The notes beneath the pieces were generated by a model that searched no databases, was not told where the DNA came from, and saw only the letters and a list, made by a program, of their open reading frames with translations. Of a DNA stretch of 64,000 nt, positions 1 to 8,768 are shown one piece after another; positions within the stretch are counted from its first letter, which is position 1; each line of letters starts with the position of its first letter. Source of the DNA: SIBU01 sp964430335 (GTDB lineage Bacteria; Patescibacteriota; Minisyncoccia; Phycocordibacterales; SIBU01). The translations under genes and the position numbers were made by a program. The stretch covers positions 1 through 64,000 of the forward strand of contig CAYSEN010000002.1 of the NCBI GenBank assembly GCA_964430335.1, written 5' to 3'.

Positions 1-2984
1 GCGGTGGTTGAGGTTGCTGTAATGAAAGGTAGAGATAGAGATGAATATAGAGTAGAGGCAGACGCATCAAAGTTTCCTACTCCTGAAACTGACAAGATTG
101 AACCAGGAGATGTAGTACTAATACCTACGTTACCACCAGATAAAATAGTCATCTGTGGCAGTGATGTGGTACCAACCCCAGCGACAACGCCAAAATTAAG
201 TGTATGAAGTGACTGCAAGAAAGCGTTGGTACCAGTATCCCCAATATAAACTTTATTATTAGCACCGTTAAATCTGAATACGGCCCAATTATCACCAGCT
301 AATGTCGATCCGCTAGTGCCTGGTAAATTAAATCCTATTTGTCGGCTTGTATCACTACCTACCAAAATTGAACCATTGAGGACGTCATTAAAGGTACTGA
401 AGGCAACCGGAAATGTTGTGTTAGAAATATCTCTTATACCTAAAGTTGTAAATGGGCTTGATGTTCCAATTCCCAATTTTCCAGAAAAAGTCGATGTGGC
501 AATTGTTGAAGTTGCCGTAAAGTATGAACCAATGATGTTGTTACCTAAGATGTCGCCGGCGACAGAAAGTTTTTGACCGGGGGTGGTGGTGCCGATACCG
601 ACGTTACCAGCACTGTCAATCCTAACCCTTTCTAATCTAGCAGTAGAACCAATGGCAGTTGTCTCAAATGTAAGATAGGAGCCAATATCAGAACCAGGAG
701 CCCATGCACCTGAGGAGTAGGCATTAACAGCAGATGAGTTAAAGTTTGAAGAACCATTAGGAACAGAAAAGAATAGGCCTCCGAGTCTATCACCTGATGC
801 TGTAGGAAGTTGTGAACGAGATATAACTAGTCCCGCCCCGCCTGTACCTTCTCCTATTAACCTAGCTTGAGTGCCTGCTGAAGATTCTACTTCTAACAAA
901 AATTTCGGAGTAGTAGTTCCTATTCCTACATTACCTGTAAACCAAGCATTGCCCGAAGAGATGGCCGTAGTAGAAGCATAGTTTAGTACCGAAGCAACAC
1001 TTGTAGATGTAGCAGTAAAATATGAACCTATTACATTGTTACCTAAAATGTCTCCGGAAACTGAAAGTTTTTGACCGGGGGTGGTAGTGCCGATTCCTAT
1101 GTTTCCAGAAAAATATCCGTTGCCTATTACTTCCAAAGCTGAGAGCGTCGAAGTCGCACTAGCTCCGATCAAGACCTGATTTGAAGTTGTAGCTAATCTA
1201 ATTCCTGACTTATTAAAGAATGTCCAGTTCCCGTCAGATCCTCCACCAGAGCCAGAACCTACAGCTGCACCATTGTAGTAAAGCTGCCCACCAAAACTAT
1301 ACAATCTGTTTGTGCTAACAGCAGGAGCAGAATCCGCCAAAAATATTGGACCAGTTACTGATAAGGTGTCTGTAGGTGAACTTGTACCAACACCAACACG
1401 GCTGTTTATTGAATCTACATACAGTACTCCTGAATTAAAACTAACATCTCCGCTTAAGGTAGATGTACCTGTACCTGATACGGTTAGCTGACCATTTGTT
1501 GAAAGACTACCTGAAAAAGTGGCGTTATTTATTGTCGGATTAGTAAATGTTCCACCAGTTGAGGTCGGATTTTCTAGAGTTGTATTTCTTAAGAAATCTA
1601 TTTTTTGGCTTGGAGAAGAAACATTATTGTAAACATTGTTTATGTAGGTACCGTTTGCAGCGGTGGCATTTGATACGTTGTAAATTTTTAATGAAAGCGC
1701 TTCGTTTAATTTATTTAATTTTGAATTTACTTCATCTTCAGTAACTCCGTTGTAAATAAAATTCTGGACTGGGTTATTTGTAATTGTCCTTTCGATAACC
1801 GTTGGAGCGACGTTAGTGTTGGAAATTGCAACAACTTTATTTGATTGAATTGTATTATTAGATCCACCTAAGTTTTTATTGATCTTATTTTCGACTGACT
1901 CATTTTTTACCAAAACAGTTGATGACTTTGGTTTAAACAGTGTGGCGATACTTGTGCCAACTTTTGAGAATAAACTATTCACTTTATCGTAAACATTAAC
2001 AGCCAGACTGTCGACACCTTTTTTTAGATCAGCAGGATTTGATGACACCGCACTTCCTAGAAGACTTTCGGAAATTTCATTTACATAACTTGTACCCTTA
2101 AATGCAAAGTCAGAAACGGTTCGAGTGAAATTTGCTATGTCGAGGGGATGATTTACATTAACGCCTCTTATTGGATTTTTTGGACCATCTGAGATACCGC
2201 CAAAAGCGAGAGTGGTGTTATCGTAAATTCCTACCAAGTTCTTGGAAATAACTTGTGCACCTGTCTCCAAATATTTTGGAGAGTTGAGCGAAAGATTTTT
2301 AATGGTGTTTGGTAAAAGTTTTAGATTGAGAGAAAAATCTTTACTAAAATCTTTCACAAAGCCGAGCATCTTTGCCTGCGCCATATTTGCAAAATTTGTT
2401 TGACTAACAAAAAAAGTTCCAAAAACTAGAAAGAAAGAAAAAGATAGAGCGCCGACTTTGTTTATAAAATCTCTGTTTATTACATTTTTGTAAACTTTAA
2501 CAGGTTTAAGTTTTGGCTGTGTCTTGCGTTCAGTTTTATTTTCATTTTTTCTATCACCAACACTTTGTACCAAAACTGATTCAGAAACTTTCTTAGCAAC
2601 ATTTTTTAAAACAGGGATAGTTGGTGCGTTATCAATACTGACAAACTTATTTGAAATTGAGACCACTTTTTTAGATTCAGAGTTTACCCGATCAGCCACC
2701 GGTACGGTCTTTTGTACAGAATTAGAAACCGACTGGGTCAAACCGTTCAAAGCATCATCACCCGAAATCATCCTCAAAACCTTAGAAGCACTTTGTCTAG
2801 CACTTTCCTCCTTATGAGCCATTAAGGAATCTACAGAAACAAACCATGACCTACCTACCATCTTGCACTCAAGCTTGCCACCTCTACAGAGCTGTCCAAC
2901 ATAGTCACTAGTATAACCAGCAAGCTTAGCAGCTTCCCTTGCAGATATGAATTTTTTTCCTTCAAAATTTAGTCCGTCCGACAT
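1..2984 (-). CDS. HTH-membrane-anchored surface protein with GIGTT(S/T)P repeats (partial)
   Basis: An open frame runs from an ATG at 2984 to the left edge with no stop, at least 994 residues, so the C-terminus is missing. Residues 11-55 form a small helix-turn-helix-like domain (SAREAAKLAGYTSDYVG followed by a GRSWFVS wing). Residues about 60-175 are a polar linker, and about 176-196 are one hydrophobic membrane segment. The rest is Ser/Thr/Asn/Gly rich with at least six GIGTTTP, GIGTSSP or GVGTSSP motifs, each followed by a LSVSGD-like strand, as in tail-fibre or adhesin stalks. I infer a cytoplasmic N-terminus and an exposed repeat stalk. The architecture resembles repeat surface proteins common in Parcubacteria. 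Function is not known; adhesion or host attachment is a guess. Confidence 0.8.
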   Translation of the reverse strand, partial: MSDGLNFEGKKFISAREAAKLAGYTSDYVGQLCRGGKLECKMVGRSWFVSVDSLMAHKEESARQSASKVLRMISGDDALNGLTQSVSNSVQKTVPVADRVNSESKKVVSISNKFVSIDNAPTIPVLKNVAKKVSESVLVQSVGDRKNENKTERKTQPKLKPVKVYKNVINRDFINKVGALSFSFFLVFGTFFVSQTNFANMAQAKMLGFVKDFSKDFSLNLKLLPNTIKNLSLNSPKYLETGAQVISKNLVGIYDNTTLAFGGISDGPKNPIRGVNVNHPLDIANFTRTVSDFAFKGTSYVNEISESLLGSAVSSNPADLKKGVDSLAVNVYDKVNSLFSKVGTSIATLFKPKSSTVLVKNESVENKINKNLGGSNNTIQSNKVVAISNTNVAPTVIERTITNNPVQNFIYNGVTEDEVNSKLNKLNEALSLKIYNVSNATAANGTYINNVYNNVSSPSQKIDFLRNTTLENPTSTGGTFTNPTINNATFSGSLSTNGQLTVSGTGTSTLSGDVSFNSGVLYVDSINSRVGVGTSSPTDTLSVTGPIFLADSAPAVSTNRLYSFGGQLYYNGAAVGSGSGGGSDGNWTFFNKSGIRLATTSNQVLIGASATSTLSALEVIGNGYFSGNIGIGTTTPGQKLSVSGDILGNNVIGSYFTATSTSVASVLNYASTTAISSGNAWFTGNVGIGTTTPKFLLEVESSAGTQARLIGEGTGGAGLVISRSQLPTASGDRLGGLFFSVPNGSSNFNSSAVNAYSSGAWAPGSDIGSYLTFETTAIGSTARLERVRIDSAGNVGIGTTTPGQKLSVAGDILGNNIIGSYFTATSTIATSTFSGKLGIGTSSPFTTLGIRDISNTTFPVAFSTFNDVLNGSILVGSDTSRQIGFNLPGTSGSTLAGDNWAVFRFNGANNKVYIGDTGTNAFLQSLHTLNFGVVAGVGTTSLPQMTILSGGNVGISTTSPGSILSVSGVGNFDASASTLYSSLSLPFITATSTT
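516..608 (-). repeat. Internal repeat copy A of the surface protein
   Basis: This stretch encodes a GIGTTTPGQKLSVAGD-type unit followed by ILGNNIIGSYFTATST. It is closely similar to 1015-1107 at both DNA and protein level. Confidence 0.8.
1015..1107 (-). repeat. Internal repeat copy B of the surface protein
   Basis: It matches 516-608 with scattered, partly silent differences. It encodes the same GIGTTTPGQKLSVSGD unit, consistent with internal duplication of stalk modules. Confidence 0.8.
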
Positions 2985-3000
2985 AGAAATATTTATAATA

Positions 3001-3006
3001 ATTATA
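3001..3006 (-). promoter_or_regulatory. Candidate -10 of the surface protein gene
   Basis: Read on the minus strand this is a perfect TATAAT, 16 nt before the ATG at 2984. No clear -35 is visible at the expected distance. Confidence 0.4.
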
Positions 3007-3660
3007 ATTCATCTCGGCACCCAAACCTACGAAAAAATGTGGATAACAAAGCAAATCTCGGCAAAACGAGAAGACTAAAAAATTTCACATTGCGTGTAAA
3101 ACTAAACCAAAGACACGCACACAAAAAATTGATAAATATATTGACGCAACCAATAACCTCAGCCGAACAGAAAGGCTGGCATGTAGCGAACCTCAAACCA
3201 ACAAAACTCAAACAATCTAAAACGTACGAAATCCCTAATAAACTTACATACAGAGCAAAAAGGTAAGCGTAAAATTACCGGCAATTCCTGATAGGAATGG
3301 AAGAGAAGCCTCATGTATACCAAAAGACAAATCAGAAGCAATAAAATCAGGGCAAACAAAAAGTGAAAGCACGAGTCATAATGCGTACAATCAAACAATA
3401 AGGCCACAGTGATTTACTGGTCCTAAGAGTGAACTTAAATTTACGTTGATAAATAAGGACATCTCGGATAAGCGAGAGGCTATCTCGGATGGTATTTTGC
3501 AGTTTTTTTGATTACTTTTTTTGATTTTTGAACTACGTTGCTTGCAGCTTGTTCACTTCAAGATATTTGAAATTGAATTTCGTCTGACGTAAAAAGTCGT
3601 CAACGATCTTGATTCTATTTTTTTACATTTAGTGTTTCACATACGAAAAATCGGTATCTT
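3007..3660. other. Gene-poor intergenic stretch with ATCTCGG repeats
   Basis: I see no convincing gene here; the open frames at 3039-3266 (+) and 3159-3407 (-) overlap each other and match nothing I recognise. The heptamer ATCTCGG occurs four times (3011, 3055, 3461, 3482). Two of these form short hairpins with a following CGAGA (3056-3071 and 3462-3477). A further small inverted repeat, ATTCCT-GAT-AGGAAT, lies at 3284-3298. Confidence 0.4.
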
Positions 3661-3661
3661 A

Positions 3662-3704
3662 CCTCCCACTAACTGCAACACTCAGTGTTGCAGTTAGTGG
3701 GAGG
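3662..3704. repeat. Perfect 21-bp palindrome upstream of the RAYT gene
   Basis: The two 21-base arms (3662-3682 and 3684-3704) are exact reverse complements around a single C at 3683. The element ends 21 bases before the start of the REP-associated tyrosine transposase gene. Such palindromes are the typical DNA substrate of this transposase family. I saw no second copy in the window. Confidence 0.85.
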
Positions 3705-3716
3705 ATTTAATACAAT
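3688..3716 (+). promoter_or_regulatory. Promoter of the RAYT gene, -35 inside the palindrome
   Basis: TTGCAG at 3688-3693 and TACAAT at 3711-3716 are separated by exactly 17 bases. The -35 lies in the right arm of the palindrome. The ATG follows the -10 by 9 bases, so the mRNA would have almost no leader. Confidence 0.6.
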
Positions 3717-3725
3717 TATCACACC

Positions 3726-4400
3726 ATGCGTAACTTAGAAATTTCAGTCGGAGAGCACTACCACGTGTACAACAGAGGGGTAAATCGGGACCCTATTTTT
3801 ATCGATGATACGGACCGAACCAGGTTTCTATTTTTACTACTTCACAACCAATCTGACGCAAGAATTTTTAATGCAGAAAGGAACACTGAATCATTTCAAA
3901 AGTACAAATCATTTCTTCCCTACCGAAAAACTATTTCCAAAATAATTTCTAGGCGAACAGTTGAATTAGTAAACTTTGCGATCCTTGGAAATCATTTTCA
4001 CCTAACCCTGAAAGAGATAAGTGAAAACGGAATTTCAAAATACATGCACAGAGTACTAATGTCATATTCAAAATATTTCAACGCAAAGTACAAAAGAACC
4101 GGCCATGTGTTTGAAGGGTCGTTTAAAATTATTCACGTTGAAAGCAACGAGCAACTCTTACACCTCTCAGCCTACATTCATAAGAATCCGAAAGAGATAC
4201 CGAAGTGGCACGGAAAGGAGTTTGAGTACCCTTGGTCGAGTTTGGGAGACTATGTAGGGACCAACCGTTTTCATGAGCTTTTAATGCCCGACATCGTCCT
4301 AGGCCAGTTTTCTTCAAAAGATGATTACAGAAAGTTCGTTGAAACCAGTAAGGCCAAGGAGGTTGAAGAGGTGGTAAATAGTGATAATTTTTTCAAATAA
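3726..4400 (+). CDS. REP-associated tyrosine transposase (RAYT, Y1_Tnp family)
   Basis: The 224-residue protein has the IS200/RAYT fold signature: an N-terminal HYHVYNRG strand, the HUH metal motif HFH at residues 90-92 in ILGNHFHL, and a SYSKYFNAKYKRTGHVFEG helix carrying candidate catalytic tyrosines (114 and 117). YIHKNP follows near residue 150. RAYTs nick single-stranded REP hairpins and are usually single-copy domesticated genes. The gene is complete and intact. It lies alone between the 3662-3704 palindrome and a bidirectional terminator. No right-end hairpin like that of a full IS200/IS605 element is evident other than the terminator, so a RAYT is the better call than a mobile IS. Confidence 0.9.
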   Translation: MRNLEISVGEHYHVYNRGVNRDPIFIDDTDRTRFLFLLLHNQSDARIFNAERNTESFQKYKSFLPYRKTISKIISRRTVELVNFAILGNHFHLTLKEISENGISKYMHRVLMSYSKYFNAKYKRTGHVFEGSFKIIHVESNEQLLHLSAYIHKNPKEIPKWHGKEFEYPWSSLGDYVGTNRFHELLMPDIVLGQFSSKDDYRKFVETSKAKEVEEVVNSDNFFK

Positions 4401-4432
4401 AAAGACCTTCGGAATTCCGAAGGTCTTTTTAT
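4397..4432. terminator. Bidirectional intrinsic terminator
   Basis: This is a 36-base perfect palindrome (GACCTTCGG arm, AATT centre) flanked by A5 and T5 runs. It serves both the RAYT gene (+) and gatB (-), which converge here. Confidence 0.9.
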
Positions 4433-4444
4433 AGATCATGAATC

Positions 4445-5896
4445 TTATATAAGTTCTTTAATAATTTTTGAAAGCATTTCTGGATTTGCTGAACCTTTTG
4501 TTGCTTTCATTCCTTGACCTATCAAGAACTGAAGCGATGCCTCCTTCCCTGCTTTATAGTCTGCTGCAACTTTTTCGTTGGCAGACAAAACGTTTTTAAC
4601 GATTTCTTTTAAGGCTCCTTCGTCGCTCTTTTGGATCAAGCCATTTTTATCAGCTACATCATTTGGCTCGCCTCCATCTTTATATATTATTGCCAAAACA
4701 TCTTTAGCACCTCGTGAGGATAGTTTCCCTTGAGAAACTAATCTAACAAGCTCAGCAAAATTCTTAGCTGGAATTTTTGATACCACACCCGAGAATTTAT
4801 CTTCCCAAGAATCACTGAAATCTTTTTTCATGAGTCCGATCAGGTCTGATGTAATGTAGTTTATGAGAGTTTTAGAAAACTTTGCATCACGTTTCAACTC
4901 AGCAAAAGTGGCATCTAGATAGTCGCACAGAGGAATCACGCGAACAAATATTTCCTTAGTATCTTCAGTGATATTCGCACCAAAATCTTTTTTCAGTCTC
5001 TCCCTAACTTCCCAAGGAAGTTCGGGCATTGTGTTCTTAAGGACTTCAGTTGACAGCTCTGAGATTTCCGAAATTTTCAACTTAGGCAAATCTGGATCTG
5101 GGAAATAGCGGTAGTCATGAGACTCCTCCTTCATTCTCTGTGAATATGTCTGCTGTTTTCCATCATCCCAACCTCTGGTTTCTTGTATGACCTTTTCCCC
5201 AGACTCAATTAAATCTATCTGGCGCTTTAGTTCGTATTCAATAGCTCTTTCAACAGATTTGAACGAATTTAGGTTCTTAACTTCAACCTTGGTACCGAAT
5301 TTATCTGTATCACTAACGGAAATGTTTGCCTCTACTCTCATTTCCCCCTTCTCCATGTTGGCATCGGATACACCAAGATAACGTAGAGTCATTTGCAATT
5401 CGCGGGCAAATTTACCGGCTTCGGATGCGCTGTGTATGACTGGTTCAGTAACCAACTCCATAAGTGGTAGCCCTGCGCGATTAAAATCAACCAAGCTATA
5501 ATCCCCTTCCTCGTGTCCTGACCTAGCAGTATCCTCCTCTAGGTGAATTCTGGTTAGTTGTACGCCAGCAAGTTCCCCACCCGATACTAGCGGGTATTTG
5601 TACTGGCTTAATTGGTAACCCTTTGGAATATCAGGGTAAAAGTAGTTTTTGCGATCAAACTCAGTAAAATCTGCCAGCTTTCCGTTTACAGCAATGCCTA
5701 CACGAAGCACATGCTTAACCGCCTCTTTGTTTATAACAGGAAGAGTGCCGGGATGCCCCATACAGATTGGACAGATATTTACGTTTGGTCTTTCTTCTTC
5801 AGGATCATTCTTTGAGTTACAAAACATCTTTGTGAGAGTCTTCAGCTCAGCATGAATTTCAAGACCAATGGTTGGTTTGTATTTGGTATCGCTCAT
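4445..5896 (-). CDS. gatB: Asp-tRNA(Asn)/Glu-tRNA(Gln) amidotransferase subunit B
   Basis: The 483 residues match full-length GatB. This subunit binds and phosphorylates misacylated Glu-tRNA(Gln) or Asp-tRNA(Asn) and, with GatA and GatC, converts it to the Gln or Asn form in the cytoplasm. Visible landmarks are PTIGLEIHAEL at the N-terminus, zinc-type cysteines at 26, 42 and 45 (the last two in CPICMG), the NYFYPDIPKGYQLSQ block, LEEDTARS, and AGLPLMELVTEP. The C-terminal third is the helical plus YqeY-like tail that binds tRNA. GatA and GatC are not in this window. The start has no clear Shine-Dalgarno site; TATATT lies 11 bases upstream of the ATG. Confidence 0.97.
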   Translation of the reverse strand: MSDTKYKPTIGLEIHAELKTLTKMFCNSKNDPEEERPNVNICPICMGHPGTLPVINKEAVKHVLRVGIAVNGKLADFTEFDRKNYFYPDIPKGYQLSQYKYPLVSGGELAGVQLTRIHLEEDTARSGHEEGDYSLVDFNRAGLPLMELVTEPVIHSASEAGKFARELQMTLRYLGVSDANMEKGEMRVEANISVSDTDKFGTKVEVKNLNSFKSVERAIEYELKRQIDLIESGEKVIQETRGWDDGKQQTYSQRMKEESHDYRYFPDPDLPKLKISEISELSTEVLKNTMPELPWEVRERLKKDFGANITEDTKEIFVRVIPLCDYLDATFAELKRDAKFSKTLINYITSDLIGLMKKDFSDSWEDKFSGVVSKIPAKNFAELVRLVSQGKLSSRGAKDVLAIIYKDGGEPNDVADKNGLIQKSDEGALKEIVKNVLSANEKVAADYKAGKEASLQFLIGQGMKATKGSANPEMLSKIIKELI

Positions 5897-5955
5897 ATTT
5901 AGACCCTAATATACCGCAAAAAGGTAGAAGTATAAAGAGGTATTAGGGGGTTAAT

Positions 5956-6933
5956 TTATACTGAGTATTTCTTTAAGATTTCAGTCAAATCCCTCTTGAG
6001 AGACTTAATAGACTCAGTATCAATCACCGAGACAGTCAAAATGTTCTGACACTTTTTGCTTAATTTTTTCTGTTTTTTAGCAACTTCCTCGTCAGGTACC
6101 ATATCGGTTTTAGTCAAAATAATTACTTCTGGCTTGTCAGTAAGCTTCTCATTATAAGCCTTAAGCTCCTCGCGAATGGTTTTATACACTTCAAGAACAT
6201 CCTCGTTCTCTAGAGAAATACAGTGAAGCAAAACTTTGGTTCTTTCTATGTGCCTTAAAAATTGATGACCAAGGCCCTTACCTTCAGAAGCTCCTTCAAT
6301 AAGACCTGGAATGTCGGCCAAAATGTAGCCGTAAAAATCTCCGAGGTTGGGTTCCAAAGTAGTAAACTGGTAATTGCCAATTTTAGCAGTGGCATTTGTT
6401 AGCTCGTTTAACAAGGAAGACTTGCCTGCATTTGGCAATCCGATCAATCCTGCGTCTGCAACCAGTCTTAACTCTATGAAAAAATCAGCCTCCTCTCCTG
6501 GTTTACCTGGGGTCCATTCATAAGGACGAATATTTTTTGAACCCTTAAAATGCTCGTTACCATAACCACCTCTGCCTCCATTTAAAAGCAGAACCCTTTC
6601 GCCTTCCACGAGAAGCTCGACGGTCTTTTTTGTACTGAGGTTTGTAACAACAGAACCGACTGGTAGTAGAATTTCGCAATCATCTCCGTTTCTACCGTGC
6701 ATACTTTTACTTTTTCCGTTTTCACCTTTTTCAGCGCTAAATTCTTTTTCGTGACGATACTTTGCCAAAATACCAATATCTCTAACAGCTTTAACATAAA
6801 CGCTTCCACCGTTTCCGCCATCACCTCCAGCTGGTCCTCCGTACTCTTTTCCTTTTTCATGTAGCCAAGAGACAATTCCCCTGCCTCCATTGCCAGCCCT
6901 CATGTGAATTCTCATCTCGTCTACAAATGCCAT
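5956..6933 (-). CDS. obgE: Obg family GTPase (50S ribosome assembly)
   Basis: The 325-residue protein has the glycine-rich Obg domain (residues 1-158, with NGGRGI, GGPAGGDGGNGGS and NGGRGGYGNEHF) and a G domain. The P-loop GLPNAGKSS is at 165-173, with a TTLEPNLG switch, DIPGLIEGASEGKGLGHQFL as G3 and TKTD as G4. It ends at about residue 325 without the extra OCT domain of some Firmicutes. Obg is an essential GTPase that binds the large ribosomal subunit. G4 reads TKTD instead of NKxD. The ATG lies 7 bases after a TAATAT hexamer and has no Shine-Dalgarno site. Confidence 0.97.
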   Translation of the reverse strand: MAFVDEMRIHMRAGNGGRGIVSWLHEKGKEYGGPAGGDGGNGGSVYVKAVRDIGILAKYRHEKEFSAEKGENGKSKSMHGRNGDDCEILLPVGSVVTNLSTKKTVELLVEGERVLLLNGGRGGYGNEHFKGSKNIRPYEWTPGKPGEEADFFIELRLVADAGLIGLPNAGKSSLLNELTNATAKIGNYQFTTLEPNLGDFYGYILADIPGLIEGASEGKGLGHQFLRHIERTKVLLHCISLENEDVLEVYKTIREELKAYNEKLTDKPEVIILTKTDMVPDEEVAKKQKKLSKKCQNILTVSVIDTESIKSLKRDLTEILKKYSV

Positions 6934-6966
6934 AAAATTTATATTATTGTTAATTATTTATCTTTA

Positions 6967-7866
6967 TTAAAAACTCAAAGCCAAATTTGCTAACTTAATA
7001 GCGCCCTCTTTCGATTTAGCAACGGCCAAAAATCTACCGTTGTGACAAAAAACCGCATCTGGTACGCCAGTTATATCTGACAAAGCGCCGTCTCTTTTAC
7101 CTGCCCAGGCTTCAGGCAAATCTTTTCTGTTTTTAAAGAGTGAGTTGTCATCGCGAATGGCTTTAACATTCCACAAACCGTCAGCACGCAAGGTCACTGA
7201 AAAAACTGGTTCTGGAAATTTAGCTAAAACTTTTTCGCTTGGGTAAAATTTATCTAACACGATTATTCTCTTATCCTGCGACTGATCGTAAGCTTCTTTT
7301 ACAAAAACCTCTGCTAAAAATCTGGCCTTACATTGAACGATTTCTCGTTTTAGTAATTGTTTAGCAACAGCAACCGCGTCGTTAAATCTCTCATTTACAG
7401 AGCTCATTTCTTCCTGCCATGTTGGTCTAAGACTGTAGATAAAATCATCGATCAAATACGGCGCAACATCAGGGATATTTTTTTTATAAATATCCTGACC
7501 ATTATCTCCTGCATCTATGGAAGATACCAAAGCGGTATCCAACATTTTGGCGACCTCTGTGCTTCCGCATAGTAGCGCTCCATATTTTTTCCATACCAGA
7601 CCAAATGAAGCGTATTTTATGCCAGTATCTAGCCTTTGACCTGCACCGCCCTCTTGATGATGATCAAATCGCTCTTTAGATTCATCGTAAACACTGCCAA
7701 CATCAACAACAAAATCAGCCTTATTTATCAAGGTTTCTTCACGGCTTCTAACAATTTTTGCAAAGACAGGTTTATCCTCAAGTACCAATAGCAAAGTGGC
7801 TACTGAAAAAACATCATCAGGATGAAACATGCCGTCGTGTGTGGCAATAATTACATTCTTATCCAT
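6967..7866 (-). CDS. MYG1/UPF0160 family metal-dependent protein
   Basis: The 299 residues match the MYG1 family, DHH-like phosphoesterases; eukaryotic MYG1 is reported as a 3'-5' RNA exonuclease. The key residues are visible: ATHDGMFHPDD at 8-18 (His10, Asp11, His15), an Asp in VVDVG near residue 55, and RFDHHQEGG at 67-74. TGIKYASFGLVWKKYG follows and is typical of the family. The bacterial role is not settled; RNA or small-nucleotide cleavage is the inference. The gene has its own promoter-like TGC-TACACT at 7876-7884, 9 bases before the ATG, and no Shine-Dalgarno site. Confidence 0.88.
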   Translation of the reverse strand: MDKNVIIATHDGMFHPDDVFSVATLLLVLEDKPVFAKIVRSREETLINKADFVVDVGSVYDESKERFDHHQEGGAGQRLDTGIKYASFGLVWKKYGALLCGSTEVAKMLDTALVSSIDAGDNGQDIYKKNIPDVAPYLIDDFIYSLRPTWQEEMSSVNERFNDAVAVAKQLLKREIVQCKARFLAEVFVKEAYDQSQDKRIIVLDKFYPSEKVLAKFPEPVFSVTLRADGLWNVKAIRDDNSLFKNRKDLPEAWAGKRDGALSDITGVPDAVFCHNGRFLAVAKSKEGAIKLANLALSF

Positions 7867-7911
7867 ACGTTTAAGAGTGTAGCAAAAATAGAGAAAAATG
7901 CCTAAATTTAT

Positions 7912-8331
7912 TTATGACACAATCTTACCCTTTACCAGAAAACCCCTCATACTTTTTGCACCATAATATGCTGAAATAAGAAACATTAGAGCCAAAACCT
8001 GATTGACTACAAAGAAGCCGGTATCTAGATTTGAGTAAATATTTCTATAAGAGACCACTGCTTGATATTCGAAAATAACCGTTGCTAGAAAAGAGATGAT
8101 TAGATTAAAAACTGTTACCCATCTTACCAGTGGGTTTAGGATACCTGCACCAAATATCACCAAAATTATTGAAACGATTGACCATGTCATTCCGAAAGGA
8201 ATCATGTCCGAAAAAATAGGTAAGGATACGAGCATAATAAGTCCAGCAAAGATAAAAAGCTTTCTTACATGCATACCATAGTAGTGCTCTTCCTTTAAAT
8301 AACTTTTTGCCGAGTTGTAATCGGATTCCAT
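7912..8331 (-). CDS. Small membrane protein of unknown function
   Basis: I do not recognise this 139-residue protein. It begins with a polar stretch (MESDYNSAKSYLKEEHYYG) followed by four hydrophobic segments at roughly 25-42, 50-70, 76-95 and 108-127, so it is probably a four-helix inner membrane protein. Its start overlaps the stop of the gene at 8331-8750 by one base (TAATG), which suggests translational coupling. The two probably form one small operon and perhaps one complex. Confidence 0.7.
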   Translation of the reverse strand: MESDYNSAKSYLKEEHYYGMHVRKLFIFAGLIMLVSLPIFSDMIPFGMTWSIVSIILVIFGAGILNPLVRWVTVFNLIISFLATVIFEYQAVVSYRNIYSNLDTGFFVVNQVLALMFLISAYYGAKSMRGFLVKGKIVS

Positions 8332-8750
8332 TATTTTTTGTTTATATTTGCTTTTAAATCTTCTACTTCCTTAGTTAGATGGTCAACTTTTCTAAGAATT
8401 ACTTCCAAAATCTCTTCCTCCTCACGGACCTCTGACTCTGTTTTTTCCTCAACCTTCTTCTCATGTTTTAAGCCAGACATAATAATTCTATCTCCTATAA
8501 AGAAGGAGACAAAAAGCCCGGTACCAAGTAAAACCAAGATGCTTATTAGCAAAGAAACAGCTGGATCAAAAATAAATCCGATGAACGTACCATCGTATTG
8601 CCTATGCAACAAATCAGCTAAATCCCAAATTCCTCTCCAAAACAGCACAATAGATATTGCACCAAGCAAGGCGTAAAAAATTGGAACCAAACTTAGGCCC
8701 TGTCTAATCTTGTCCTCCAACCTATCTAGAAATTTAACAAACTTCAACAT
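8331..8750 (-). CDS. Small membrane protein with C-terminal coiled coil
   Basis: The 139 residues are not from a family I can name. Two hydrophobic segments are visible (about 22-45 and 62-87). After them comes a highly charged Glu/Lys C-terminus of about 45 residues (VEEKTESEVREEEEILEVI and onward) with heptad-like spacing that predicts a cytoplasmic coiled coil. It is the first gene of a two-gene unit with 7912-8331. The promoter TGT-TAATAT ends 6 bases before the ATG and there is no Shine-Dalgarno site, so its mRNA is probably leaderless. Confidence 0.7.
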   Translation of the reverse strand: MLKFVKFLDRLEDKIRQGLSLVPIFYALLGAISIVLFWRGIWDLADLLHRQYDGTFIGFIFDPAVSLLISILVLLGTGLFVSFFIGDRIIMSGLKHEKKVEEKTESEVREEEEILEVILRKVDHLTKEVEDLKANINKK

Positions 8751-8756
8751 ACCAAT

Positions 8757-8765
8757 ATATTAACA
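8757..8765 (-). promoter_or_regulatory. Extended -10 promoter 6 nt before an ATG
   Basis: On the minus strand the order is TG, T, TAATAT, ATTGGT, ATG. Transcription would start at or next to the ATG at 8750. Confidence 0.6.
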
Positions 8766-8768
8766 CGT

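Noticed and set aside
4..2817. Open frames on the plus strand at 4-207, 316-576, 1547-1744 and 2524-2817
   Set aside because: They lie entirely inside the long minus-strand surface-protein frame and have no domain signs, so they are antisense shadows.
3039..3407. Open frames of 75 and 82 codons on opposite strands
   Set aside because: They overlap each other, have no recognisable domain and no ribosome or leaderless signals; I do not call them genes.
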